A DNA stretch of 64,000 nucleotides from Oceanidesulfovibrio marinus (GTDB taxonomy: Bacteria > Desulfobacterota > Desulfovibrionia > Desulfovibrionales > Desulfovibrionaceae). The notes beneath the pieces were generated by a model that saw only the letters and a list, made by a program, of their open reading frames with translations, was not told the DNA's origin and ran no database searches. The position numbers were made by a program, and so were the translations under genes. The DNA lies in NCBI RefSeq assembly GCF_013085545.1, contig NZ_CP039543.1, positions 3,689,322 through 3,753,321 on the forward strand, in the 5' to 3' direction. Below are positions 27,292 through 35,380 of the stretch, in pieces (within the stretch, counting starts at the first letter, position 1; each line of letters starts with the position of its first letter).

Positions 27292-27590
27292 CTCTGCTCT
27301 CGTCATAGAGCTCACCGCGCTCGGCGCAGTGGGGAGCGTCGTGGCGATGGAAACGGCGCTGGGGCTTATCTGGGATGCGCTGCCGTATTTGCCGCCGGCG
27401 GCAGCGAGGTTTGTGCTGCAAAACGCGGACAAGTTTAACCCGGTGCTTGATCTTGCGGGCGGATTCATGCCGGGTGTGCCTGAGGGGCTGGGGGGCATCC
27501 CCGCTTTTATCACAAAGTTAGTCGAAATGATCGAAGAACATTAAGAAATAGAAGTTTGACCTATCCTAGATCTAGAGAGGGTGCACCTGT

Positions 27591-27959
27591 ATGCGCTTTA
27601 GTACCATGCCAGTAGGGAACAGATATTTCATATGGATTGGGATCCCGTGTATATTATTTGGCCTCGCTGTCTTGCTTGTACCACTATTTTATAGCAGGCA
27701 ATATGGCCTTGTAATAGATCTCCGCGGAGCAAATTATTTATTGGGACCCCTATGTATAGTTGTCGGGGCAATATGCACACGGTCATACTTTCGCGTCAGA
27801 AATAAGCATATTTCTGCTACCCAACCTATGATGTGTGTCCAATGCCAAACGCCTTATCTGCCGGATGGAACAGAACGACTCATATGCCCCAAGTGCGGCG
27901 GCAAGCTCGAACCCATCGAAGGCTTCTACGAACGGCACTCAGAGCTGAAGGATGAGTGA
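27591..27959 (+). CDS. Cassette gene D (copy D2): two membrane segments plus zinc ribbon
   Basis: 122 residues. Membrane segments at about 13-33 and 46-64 are followed by a cytoplasmic-type zinc ribbon (Cys82, Cys85, Cys99, Cys102; MCVQCQTPYL...CPKCGGKLEP) and the conserved tail IEGFYERHSELKDE. Not a family I can name. It follows segment C by 46 bp, as D1 does in the other copy. The intact state of this copy shows what D1 looked like before the IS. Possibly a membrane-tethered regulator or adaptor; unproven. Confidence 0.65.
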   Translation: MRFSTMPVGNRYFIWIGIPCILFGLAVLLVPLFYSRQYGLVIDLRGANYLLGPLCIVVGAICTRSYFRVRNKHISATQPMMCVQCQTPYLPDGTERLICPKCGGKLEPIEGFYERHSELKDE

Positions 27960-28040
27960 GGGCGCGGAGTGAGATGGTGGCTATGTTTCGTGATGTGTAG
28001 AGCTTCCACGATCATCTGTTGAGCAATAGGTGGGTTGCCA

Positions 28041-28451
28041 ATGGTTCCTAAACACATGAAAGAAGAGTACGAGCGCTATATTTCAAGCTTGAAATGGAAA
28101 CAAAAACGGGAAAAGGCAATAGAAGGAACATTTTGTGATGGAAAATATTGGTGCCAACGCTGTGGTTGGGACTTTGACAAAAGTAAACTAGAGGTCCATC
28201 ACCTCAATTATGATAGCTTTGGTAAAGAAGACACTTGCGATCTAGCTGTGGTATGCATTCGATGCCACGAGAAATTAGATAAAAGTCGTGCAGAAAAGGC
28301 CCGCACAAAAAGCGATAATGCTCTCTATGAAGCCCAACTAGATGGATGGGCAACGAAAGTATATGGAGAGAACTGGCAAGACTATAACGATATTGACTCA
28401 ATAGCACAAGAGTTTGAAGAATTTCTAGAGTCAAAAAACGAGTATTGGTGA
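28041..28451 (+). CDS. HNH-type nuclease domain protein
   Basis: 136 residues from ATG 28041. The motif WCQRCGWDFDKSKLEVHHLNYDSFG...DLAVVCIRCHEKLDKS has the two Cys pairs and the His-His of an HNH/McrA-like ββα-metal nuclease (about 36-84). The C-terminal half is charged with no recognised domain. AT-rich, at the right edge of the island and just before IS copy 2. It could be a defence or effector nuclease, or a remnant of a mobile element; nothing around it decides. Confidence 0.75.
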   Translation: MVPKHMKEEYERYISSLKWKQKREKAIEGTFCDGKYWCQRCGWDFDKSKLEVHHLNYDSFGKEDTCDLAVVCIRCHEKLDKSRAEKARTKSDNALYEAQLDGWATKVYGENWQDYNDIDSIAQEFEEFLESKNEYW

Positions 28452-28453
28452 CC

Positions 28454-28502
28454 TTAAGGCTATTATTTCCTTATATGAGCGCATGATTTACGATGTCCTA
28501 TT
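28454..28502. repeat. 49-bp direct repeat, left of IS copy 2
   Basis: Identical to 29715-29763 over 49 bp. It begins TTAAGGCTATTATTTCC and ends GATGTCCTATT, directly against the IS end. Confidence 0.95.
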
Positions 28503-29714
28503 TGTACAGAGATAGTATTCACCTGACACTCCGCCCCTGGCGGGGTGATGGTTATGCTGCTTCTTCGATTGTTTCTGCCTCTGCCTCGTCGTTTACGATG
28601 CCGTCCAGGAACGCCTGGTAGGGCACTCGGCCGTTCATGCCGCGACCCTGGTGGGTGCGTTCCCGGTTATAGTGGTTCAGGTAACTATCCAAATCCTCTT
28701 GCATTTCCTCCACCGATTCGTACCACTTCTCGCGGCCCTTGATGCGGAAATGTTCGTCGAGCAGCGTCCGATGCAGCCGCTCCACGAAACCGTTGCTTTG
28801 CGGCCTCCGAACCTGTGTCGTGCGATGTTCAATACCTTCTAATTGCAGGAACAATTCGTACGGATGCCTGTCCGGTCGACCGCAAAACTCGCGACCATTG
28901 TCCGACAGAATCGTGGAGATGCGCGCGGCGTGCTCCTCGAAGAACGGCAGCACGTCCTCATTGAGCACGTGAACCGCGGTAACCGGCAACTTGGTGGTGT
29001 AGAGTCGGCCCCAGGCATAGCGGCTGTGGCAGTCGATAACCGACTGCAAATACACGCGTCCAACGCCCTTGAGCGTGCCCACGAAGAAGGTGTCCACGGC
29101 CACAAGATCGCCGGTGTGACGCGTCTCGATGTGCCGGTCACGAAACTCGGGACTGAAGCGCTCCAGGACGCGGATTTGTTCGTCCGAGAGCTCCAAACGC
29201 TGCTCTCGCACGCTCTTCTCCAGCCGCAGCAACCGCTCGTGGCGTGTGAGCAAGCCGTGCCGGCTCCAGACGCCGCGGACACCGCCGGAGCTGACCTGGA
29301 CGCCTTGCAGGACAAGCTGTTGGGCGACGCGGAGCGGCCCGTGCGTGGGGTGAGCCAAGCAGTAGTCGAGAATGGCCTGCTCGACAGCCTCGTCGACGCG
29401 GTTGGGGTGCGGGCCTCGCGGCCCGGGCAGGCGGTCCAATAGACCTTCGGCGCCGAAGGTCTGGTAGTTGCGCCGGATCTCGTAGAACTGCTGCCTGGAA
29501 TAGCCCATGATTTTGCACGCTTTGCTGACGTTGCCCAATTCAGTGGCCAGCTCTAGCAGACTCATCTTCCTTCGTGCTACTTTGCGTTTCGTGGTCATGG
29601 CGTTCTCCTCGAAAGGGTTCGTGAAGCTTCGCAACTCCATCGATACCCAGCCAGGGACGGCATGACCACAACCTTTTGGTGGCCCAGGTGTCAGGTTATA
29701 TCCATCTCAGTTCA
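28503..29714 (-). mobile_element. IS481-type insertion sequence, copy 2 (mosaic)
   Basis: 1212 bp, same ends as copies 1 and 3. It has no 7-bp target duplication; instead 49-bp direct repeats flank it. Its left part up to 28931 matches copy 1, its right part from 28956 matches copy 3, with few exceptions. Transposase intact. Confidence 0.93.
28552..29598 (-). CDS. IS481-family transposase, copy 2
   Basis: 348 residues, same DDE and helix-turn-helix motifs as copy 1. The C-terminal tail (GIVNDEAEAETIEEAA) is that of copy 1, the N-terminal half (SVREQRLELSD) that of copy 3, as expected for a recombinant. Confidence 0.95.
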   Translation of the reverse strand: MTTKRKVARRKMSLLELATELGNVSKACKIMGYSRQQFYEIRRNYQTFGAEGLLDRLPGPRGPHPNRVDEAVEQAILDYCLAHPTHGPLRVAQQLVLQGVQVSSGGVRGVWSRHGLLTRHERLLRLEKSVREQRLELSDEQIRVLERFSPEFRDRHIETRHTGDLVAVDTFFVGTLKGVGRVYLQSVIDCHSRYAWGRLYTTKLPVTAVHVLNEDVLPFFEEHAARISTILSDNGREFCGRPDRHPYELFLQLEGIEHRTTQVRRPQSNGFVERLHRTLLDEHFRIKGREKWYESVEEMQEDLDSYLNHYNRERTHQGRGMNGRVPYQAFLDGIVNDEAEAETIEEAA

Positions 29715-29763
29715 TTAAGGCTATTATTTCCTTATATGAGCGCATGATTTACGATGTCCTATT
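29715..29763. repeat. 49-bp direct repeat, right of IS copy 2
   Basis: Second copy of 28454-28502. It continues into the AT-rich segment before the hisF terminator. Confidence 0.95.
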
Positions 29764-29770
29764 ATAATAA

Positions 29771-29801
29771 AAGGCGACCGCCCCATCGGGACGGCCGCCT
29801 T
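29771..29801 (-). terminator. Rho-independent terminator of hisF
   Basis: On the minus strand AAGGCGGCCGTCCC / GGGGCGGTCGCCTT around GAT, followed by TTATTATA. It marks the right-hand chromosomal edge of the 21-29 kb island. Confidence 0.85.
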
Positions 29802-29838
29802 CATTTCGTTTCAGCTCCCAGCAAAAACAATCAGCCCG

Positions 29839-30618
29839 CTACCAGACCATGCGCATCTTCACGCCCTGGGCCGCGATCTCCTTCTTGATCTGCGGGATGG
29901 TGTACTCGCCGTAGTGCACGATGGAGGCGATGAGCGCGGCTGTGGCCTTGCCCTTGATCAGGGCGTCGGCCATGTGCTGCGGGTTGCCGGCCCCGCCCGA
30001 GGCGATGACCGGAATGGACACGCTCTCCACGATGAGCCGGGTCAGGTTCAGCTCGTAGCCGTCCTTGGTGCCGTCGGCGTCGATGGAGTTGAGGCAGATC
30101 TCGCCGGCGCCGAGCGCCTCGCCGGTCTTGGCCCACTCCACGGCGTCCAGGCCCGTGTACTTGCGGCCGCCGTGAACCACGATCTCGTAGCCCGAGGGGA
30201 TCTGCTCGGACTTCTCCACCTGCTTGACGTCCATGCCCAGGACCACGCACTGCGCGCCAAAGGCCGCGGCGCCTTGGCTGATCACATCCGGGTTCTTCAC
30301 GGCGCCGGAGTTCACGCTGACCTTTTCGGCGCCGGCCAGCAGCACGGCGCGCATGTCCTCCAGGGTGTTGATGCCGCCGCCCACGGAGAAGGGGATGAAG
30401 ATCTTGGAGGCGACCTCGTTGACCACGTCCAGGAAGATCTTGCGCTCCTCGTGCGAGGCCGTGATGTCGTAGAACACGATCTCGTCGGCGCCTTCCTCGT
30501 AGTAGATGCGCGCGGACTCCACGGGATCGCCGATGTCCACATTGCCCTTGAACTTGATGCCCTTGGTGAGACGGCCGTTCCGCACGTCCAGGCAGGGGAT
30601 AATGCGTTTACTCAGCAC
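29839..30618 (-). CDS. hisF: Imidazole glycerol phosphate synthase, cyclase subunit
   Basis: 259 residues. The start is a GTG at 30618, supported by AGGAGG upstream. HisF uses ammonia from HisH to form IGP and AICAR. The βα-barrel motifs are intact: [17 protein letters not shown] with the catalytic Asp, [26 protein letters not shown] with the second catalytic Asp, and ASGGAG. It overlaps hisH by 11 bp. The rest of the histidine pathway is not nearby. Confidence 0.95.
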   Translation of the reverse strand: MLSKRIIPCLDVRNGRLTKGIKFKGNVDIGDPVESARIYYEEGADEIVFYDITASHEERKIFLDVVNEVASKIFIPFSVGGGINTLEDMRAVLLAGAEKVSVNSGAVKNPDVISQGAAAFGAQCVVLGMDVKQVEKSEQIPSGYEIVVHGGRKYTGLDAVEWAKTGEALGAGEICLNSIDADGTKDGYELNLTRLIVESVSIPVIASGGAGNPQHMADALIKGKATAALIASIVHYGEYTIPQIKKEIAAQGVKMRMVW

Positions 30619-31249
30619 GGGCTTCCTCCTGGCAGTAGCGGTAGAAGTTCTTCAGCACCTGCAGGCCGGGTCTGCCGGATTTCTCCGGGTGGAACTGCGT
30701 GGCCCAGAGTCCGGGACCGCCGTGCACGGAGCAGAAGGTCAGTCCGTAGCGGGTGGTGCCGATCACGTACTTTTCCTTGGGGTTGGGGAAGTAGGAGTGG
30801 ACAAAGTAGAACTCGGAGTCCGGGTCCACGCCGTCGAACAGCACGCAGTCCTTGACCAGGTTCACCTTGTTCCAGCCCATGTGCGGGATGCGGATGGGGT
30901 CGCCGCTCTCGTCCTTCATGGTCGGCTGGAACATGACGCACTCGCCGGGCACGATGCCGAGCGCTTCCGTGTCGTTCTCCACCGAGTAGTCCAGCAGGAT
31001 CTGGCAGCCAACGCAGATGCCGAGGAGCGGCTTGTCCGCGGCCACGTGGTCCTTGATGACCTGGTCCAGGCCTGTGGCGAGGAGCTCGTCCATGGCCGAG
31101 CCGGCTGCGCCCACGCCGGGAAAGATCAGGCCCTTGGCCTCGGCGATCTTCTCCGGGTCGGCGGTAATGATGTTGGGTATTTCGAGATGATCCAGGGCCC
31201 GGCGAACACTGGTCTGGTTGCCGGCCTTGTATTCCAGAATGGCAAGCAT
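30608..31249 (-). CDS. hisH: Imidazole glycerol phosphate synthase, glutaminase subunit
   Basis: 213 residues from the ATG at 31249 ([19 protein letters not shown]); longer starts lack a site. Class I glutaminase triad: Cys in [14 protein letters not shown], His and Glu in TQFHPEKSG. It supplies ammonia to HisF, encoded by the overlapping gene. Stand-alone hisH-hisF pairs also occur in sugar-amidation loci, but no such genes adjoin here, so histidine synthesis is the simplest reading. Confidence 0.93.
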   Translation of the reverse strand: MLAILEYKAGNQTSVRRALDHLEIPNIITADPEKIAEAKGLIFPGVGAAGSAMDELLATGLDQVIKDHVAADKPLLGICVGCQILLDYSVENDTEALGIVPGECVMFQPTMKDESGDPIRIPHMGWNKVNLVKDCVLFDGVDPDSEFYFVHSYFPNPKEKYVIGTTRYGLTFCSVHGGPGLWATQFHPEKSGRPGLQVLKNFYRYCQEEARAE

Positions 31250-31333
31250 GGGATTCCTCCGGATAAAGCGCCCGGAGCGCAAGGGGCTCCGGAATGGAAA
31301 GGTACGTAACAAGGCTTTCGCCGCCGCGCAAGC

Positions 31334-31361
31334 TTGCCTTGGGGTTTGTCTTTGGTATGCT
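31334..31361 (+). promoter_or_regulatory. Possible sigma-70 promoter of mscS
   Basis: TTGCCT and TATGCT separated by 16 bp, 60 bp before the mscS ATG, in the divergent hisH/mscS gap. Confidence 0.35.
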
Positions 31362-31420
31362 GTTAAAAATACCCTGCCCTTGTGAATCGTTTTTACGCAT
31401 CAACCAAAAGGACGCGTCCC

Positions 31421-32356
31421 ATGAACGAAGATATCCAACAACAGGCCCAGGTAGCCGTTGACATGCTGCAGAAGTACTGGGAACAGAGCATGGCCTGGAT
31501 CGTCTCCGGCGGCCTGCGCATTCTCGTCATCATCATCCTGCTCATCATCACGCTCAAGATCGTGGGCATGATCACGCGGCGTGTGTTCCAGCGCATCGGC
31601 AAGGGGCGCGACTCCGAGTACCTCAAGCGCGTGGAGACCACCCGCGGCATCATCTCCTTCACGCTCAAGGTGGCGCTGCTCGTCGTGGCGCTGCTCATGA
31701 TCCTCGGGGAGATGGGCATCGACCTCGGCCCCATCCTTGCCGCAGCCGGTGTTATCGGCCTGGCCGTCAGCTTCGGCGCGCAGAACCTCGTACAGGACTT
31801 CATCAGCGGCTTCTTCATGCTGCTGGAGGATCAGGTCCGCGTGGGCGACGTGGTTCAGACCCTGGGCAAGTCCGGCGTGGTGGAACGCATTACCCTGCGC
31901 CTCATCGTGCTGCGCGACCTATCGGGCAACGTGCACTTCATCCGCAACGGCCAGATCGATGTGGTCACCAACATGACCAAGGGCTACTCCTACTACGTGT
32001 TCGACCTGGGCGTGGCCTACCGCGAGGACGTGGACGACGTCGTCGAGGTCATCAAGGCCGTGGACGAAGACATGCGGGGGGACGACGCCTACAACCGCGA
32101 CATCCTCGCACCCATCGAGATCCTGGGCCTGGACAAGTTCGGCGACTCGGCCGTGATCATCCGCGCGCGCACCCGAACCAGACCCGGCTCCCAATGGATC
32201 ATCGGCCGCGAGTTCAACAAACGGCTCAAAAAAGCCTTTGACGAACACGGCATCGAAATCCCCTTCCCGCACATCACCCTGTACCCGGGCGTGGACAAGG
32301 AAGGCAAAGCGCCTGCGCTGCATGTGATGGAGGCGGGCGAAGGGAAAGCCAAATGA
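31421..32356 (+). CDS. MscS-family mechanosensitive ion channel
   Basis: 311 residues from ATG 31421. Membrane segments at about 25-50, 70-100 and 105-130 are followed by the pore-lining helix: ILAAAGVIGLAVSFGAQNLVQDFISGFFMLLEDQVRVGD, with the Gly/Ala-rich pattern of MscS TM3. The β-domain continues VVERITLRLIVLRDLSGNVHFIRNG and the end is the αβ cytoplasmic domain (GIEIPFPHITLYPG). It would release solutes on osmotic downshock. Single gene, divergent from hisHF. Confidence 0.93.
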   Translation: MNEDIQQQAQVAVDMLQKYWEQSMAWIVSGGLRILVIIILLIITLKIVGMITRRVFQRIGKGRDSEYLKRVETTRGIISFTLKVALLVVALLMILGEMGIDLGPILAAAGVIGLAVSFGAQNLVQDFISGFFMLLEDQVRVGDVVQTLGKSGVVERITLRLIVLRDLSGNVHFIRNGQIDVVTNMTKGYSYYVFDLGVAYREDVDDVVEVIKAVDEDMRGDDAYNRDILAPIEILGLDKFGDSAVIIRARTRTRPGSQWIIGREFNKRLKKAFDEHGIEIPFPHITLYPGVDKEGKAPALHVMEAGEGKAK

Positions 32357-32456
32357 TGGAGTTATGAACCGTAACAGGAACTGGTAAGCAAAATTGTATA
32401 GTTGCAATATATTGGCGGTGTAGCCAGAAGAGGAGGTGTTTTAGAGTGGTGGGTGC

Positions 32457-33542
32457 TCATTCCAAAGTTGAGCAAGTTCGCTCCAGGTCGTGGATCTTTG
32501 AGTCAATAATAGTTTCCTTTAAGCTCTCGGACCATAGCATCCCTGGCATTGGGCTATACAAATATCCGAGTTGCTTTTGAACAAGCCCTAATCTATCTTG
32601 ATTGCCAAAAACTTCACTATAACTTATTTCAAGCTTGTTGTCATTAATGTACTTGTATATACAATCTGAAACAGCAGTGAGGACAAGAGGTTGTACATTT
32701 TTACTTTGATTGATCTCGTAAAGTTCGTTTGAAGTATGCTTATACAATGAGTTCTGTAGAGAATGCATTAGCTTACAATAAGAAGAAAAATTAGAGAATT
32801 TCTTAGACTTAATTGTTCTATAGGCTTGGGCATAATACTCACCATCGAGCTGCTTCATTTGGTCCATGATGAGCCTGTAGTTGGCTAATCCGACAGCGCC
32901 TTTTATAACTTCATTATAGATTGGAGAAGATTCTCGTAGTCTGCTCGTGGCGTCTTTTGTGAAGCTATCAGCTAGAATGTTGAATTGATAAGATAACTCT
33001 CTTGCAGCTCTCAAAAAATTGTATACAACACGAATTTCATCACGCGTATCCGGAATATGCACAAGGTCTTTTCCTAGGACTTGCTGTGCAAGTAGCCGGC
33101 TGTGAATATAGTATACAAATAATGCTCTTGGTTCTAGTTCTTCAACAATAACTTGATTTAATGTTCGAGGAGTCCACAATTGTTTTTGTTCGTTTTGGTC
33201 GATGATGTGAATGTACATGTCAATACTGCTATCATTTTTAAAGAAAGGTATTTTCCCTTCTATTCGAGTAACAGTGTATGCGGTGCTTGGGTCAAAATCT
33301 TCTACTGTAATTGTCAACGCCTTTTCTAGTTCTCCAGCATCGCCGTTCACGAGTATTTCAATTTTATTGCCATCGACTTTTAGCTGATCTACAATTATTG
33401 AGCAACTTATATCCGATAGATCTATAGACGATGAAGATGAAGAGGTGTGTACCTCTAGTGTGGCAGCAAACGTATTATTTGCAAGGATAGAAATGCATAT
33501 GGAAAAAATAAAGAGAATTGGTAGACACTTATTTGGGAACAT
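32457..33542 (-). CDS. Unknown exported protein, AT-rich
   Basis: 361 residues. A signal peptide is clear (PILFIFSICISILANNTFAA, residues 8-27), then a Ser-rich stretch (EVHTSSSSSSIDLSD), a probable β-rich domain to about 115, and a helical domain. No domain recognised. It overlaps by 14 bp the membrane-protein gene upstream, so they are one operon. Codon and base use (about 38% GC) differ sharply from the neighbours and it lies near IS copy 3, so recent acquisition is likely. Confidence 0.7.
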   Translation of the reverse strand: MFPNKCLPILFIFSICISILANNTFAATLEVHTSSSSSSIDLSDISCSIIVDQLKVDGNKIEILVNGDAGELEKALTITVEDFDPSTAYTVTRIEGKIPFFKNDSSIDMYIHIIDQNEQKQLWTPRTLNQVIVEELEPRALFVYYIHSRLLAQQVLGKDLVHIPDTRDEIRVVYNFLRAARELSYQFNILADSFTKDATSRLRESSPIYNEVIKGAVGLANYRLIMDQMKQLDGEYYAQAYRTIKSKKFSNFSSYCKLMHSLQNSLYKHTSNELYEINQSKNVQPLVLTAVSDCIYKYINDNKLEISYSEVFGNQDRLGLVQKQLGYLYSPMPGMLWSESLKETIIDSKIHDLERTCSTLE

Positions 33543-33990
33543 AAAGCCCTCCCAAAAAAGTCACTGAAGAGTTGATGGAAAATTGAGAGAAATCTAGTAG
33601 AAATTTAATTCGATCAGGGACATTTACTCCTACGCATTGAGTCCCTTCACCAAGATACGTTAACCTACATGTATAGCCAAAAATGAGTGTCAGCAAAGAT
33701 AAGAATGTTAACGCGAGAAGATCAAAAGAAATATTTCGGGGATGCCCTCTTTCTTTAGAGAGGTACATGCTTAGATATAGCGGTATGAGTATGCTTATAA
33801 ACGTATCCCAGTTAGACCAAAGGTATTCTTGATCAGTTACTAACAGCGGGACGATAGTGTCAAAGGCGATGCTGTAGGATTCCTTAAGTACTGAGTTTTC
33901 GCAAAGTCCGAGGAATGGACCAGTTAAATATAGGCATGCCGAAAGCAAAATAATAAAGTAGAAGAAAATGAAGAGCTTAAGAGGTTTCAT
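33529..33990 (-). CDS. Unknown membrane protein, AT-rich
   Basis: 153 residues with about four hydrophobic segments (LFIFFYFIILLSACLYLTGPFLGL at 5-28, FISILIPLYLSMYL at about 64-77, FDLLALTFLSLLTLIFGYTC at about 90-109, and the weaker end). No family recognised. It precedes the exported 361-residue protein and overlaps it. A GGGGGAAG site precedes the ATG. Confidence 0.65.
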   Translation of the reverse strand: MKPLKLFIFFYFIILLSACLYLTGPFLGLCENSVLKESYSIAFDTIVPLLVTDQEYLWSNWDTFISILIPLYLSMYLSKERGHPRNISFDLLALTFLSLLTLIFGYTCRLTYLGEGTQCVGVNVPDRIKFLLDFSQFSINSSVTFLGGLYVPK

Positions 33991-34054
33991 ACTTCCCCCA
34001 CACGTTACTTTATGTTATCAATATACTAGGGAGGATAGAAAAAGCAAGCTCACG

Positions 34055-34158
34055 ATGAAATTTAGTTGGAAAACGACACGGGGCAGTGCATTTTATCGCG
34101 GGCAGTATAAAGATAGAGGAACGATAGTTCGCGAGGTTGAAGGGAAAGTTGGTAAGTT
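34055..34158 (+). pseudogene. Truncated small ORF cut by IS copy 3
   Basis: An open frame beginning MKFSWKTTRGSAFYRGQ runs into the IS. If the IS and one 7-bp repeat are removed, it goes on for only about 15 more codons into the antisense 3' end of the prepilin peptidase gene, so the gene was already truncated before the IS arrived or is not real. Confidence 0.3.
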
Positions 34159-35370
34159 TGTACAGAGATAGTATTCACCTGACACTCCGCCCCTGGCGGG
34201 GTGATGGTTACGCTGCTTCTTCGATTACTTCTGCCTCTGCCTCGCCGGTTACGATGCCGTCCAGGAACGCTTGGTAGGGCACTCGGCCGTCCATGCCGCG
34301 GCCCTGATGGGTGCGTTCCCGGTTGTAGTGGTTCAGGTAACTGTCCAGATCCTCTTGCATTTCCTCCACCGATTCGTACCACTTCTCGCGGCCCTTGATG
34401 CGGAAATGCTCGTCGAGCAATGTCCGATGCAACCGCTCCACAAAGCCGTTGCTCTGCGGCCGGCGAACCTGCGTTGTCCGGTGCTCAATCCCTTCTAATT
34501 GCAAGAACAATTCGTACGGATGCTTGTCCGGGCGACCGCAGAACTCGCGACCGTTGTCCGAGAGAATCGTCGAAATGCGCGCGATGTGCTCCTCGAAGAA
34601 CGGCAGCACGTCCTCATTGAGCACGTGAACCGCGGTAACCGGCAACTTGGTGGTGTAGAGTCGGCCCCAGGCATAGCGGCTGTGGCAGTCGATAACCGAC
34701 TGCAAATACACGCGTCCAACGCCCTTGAGCGTGCCCACGAAGAAGGTGTCCACGGCCACGAGGTCGCCGGTGTGACGCGTCTCGATGTGCCGGTCGCGAA
34801 ACTCGGGACTGAAGCGCTCCAGGACGCGGATTTGTTCGTCCGAGAGCTCCAAACGCTGCTCTCGCACGCTCTTCTCCAGCCGCAGCAACCGCTCGTGGCG
34901 TGTGAGCAAGCCGTGCCGGCTCCAGACGCCGCGGACACCGCCGGAGCTGACCTGGACGCCTTGCAGGACAAGCTGTTGGGCGACGCGGAGCGGCCCGTGC
35001 GTGGGGTGAGCCAAGCAGTAGTCGAGGATGGCCTGCTCGACAGCCTCGTCGACGCGGTTGGGGTGCGGGCCTCGCGGCCCGGGCAGGCGGTCCAATAGAC
35101 CTTCGGCGCCGAAGGTCTGGTAGTTGCGCCGGATCTCGTAGAACTGCTGCCTGGAATAGCCCATGATTTTGCACGCTTTGCTGACGTTGCCCAATTCAGT
35201 GGCCAGCTCTAGCAGACTCATCTTCCTTCGTGCTACTTTGCGTTTCGTGGTCATGGCGTTCTCCTCGAAAGGGTTCGTGAAGCTTCGCAACTCCATCGAT
35301 ACCCAGCCAGGGACGGCATGACCACAACCTTTTGGTGGCCCAGGTGTCAGGTTATATCCATCTCAGTTCA
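34159..35370 (-). mobile_element. IS481-type insertion sequence, copy 3
   Basis: 1212 bp with the same terminal repeats, flanked by the 7-bp direct repeat GTAAGTT (34152-34158, 35371-35377). Its right edge is 10 bp from the stop of the prepilin peptidase gene. Confidence 0.94.
34208..35254 (-). CDS. IS481-family transposase, copy 3
   Basis: 348 residues with intact DDE motifs. The most diverged C-terminus of the three (GIVTGEAEAEVIEEAA, GRGMDGRVPY). Confidence 0.95.
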   Translation of the reverse strand: MTTKRKVARRKMSLLELATELGNVSKACKIMGYSRQQFYEIRRNYQTFGAEGLLDRLPGPRGPHPNRVDEAVEQAILDYCLAHPTHGPLRVAQQLVLQGVQVSSGGVRGVWSRHGLLTRHERLLRLEKSVREQRLELSDEQIRVLERFSPEFRDRHIETRHTGDLVAVDTFFVGTLKGVGRVYLQSVIDCHSRYAWGRLYTTKLPVTAVHVLNEDVLPFFEEHIARISTILSDNGREFCGRPDKHPYELFLQLEGIEHRTTQVRRPQSNGFVERLHRTLLDEHFRIKGREKWYESVEEMQEDLDSYLNHYNRERTHQGRGMDGRVPYQAFLDGIVTGEAEAEVIEEAA

Positions 35371-35380
35371 GTAAGTTCGC

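Larger units (their letters stand above)
25923..27544 (+). pseudogene. Cassette segment C (copy 2), split by an IS2-type element
   Basis: 25923-25979 equals the stretch after B1, and 27297-27544 continues it, reading ALVIELTALGAVGSVVAMETALGLIW...GGIPAFITKLVEMIEEH. The IS2-type element (25980-27291) and one 5-bp CTCTG repeat separate the two. After about 27430 the sequence leaves copy 1 (FNPVLDLAGGFMPGVPEGLG against FKDGLDFAGGFMPGFSEGLG). Confidence 0.8.

Noticed and set aside
23120-29714. Composite transposon bounded by IS481-type copies 1 and 2
   Set aside because: Copy 1 has its own matching 7-bp target repeats on both sides, so it came in alone; the two copies share no outer repeats.
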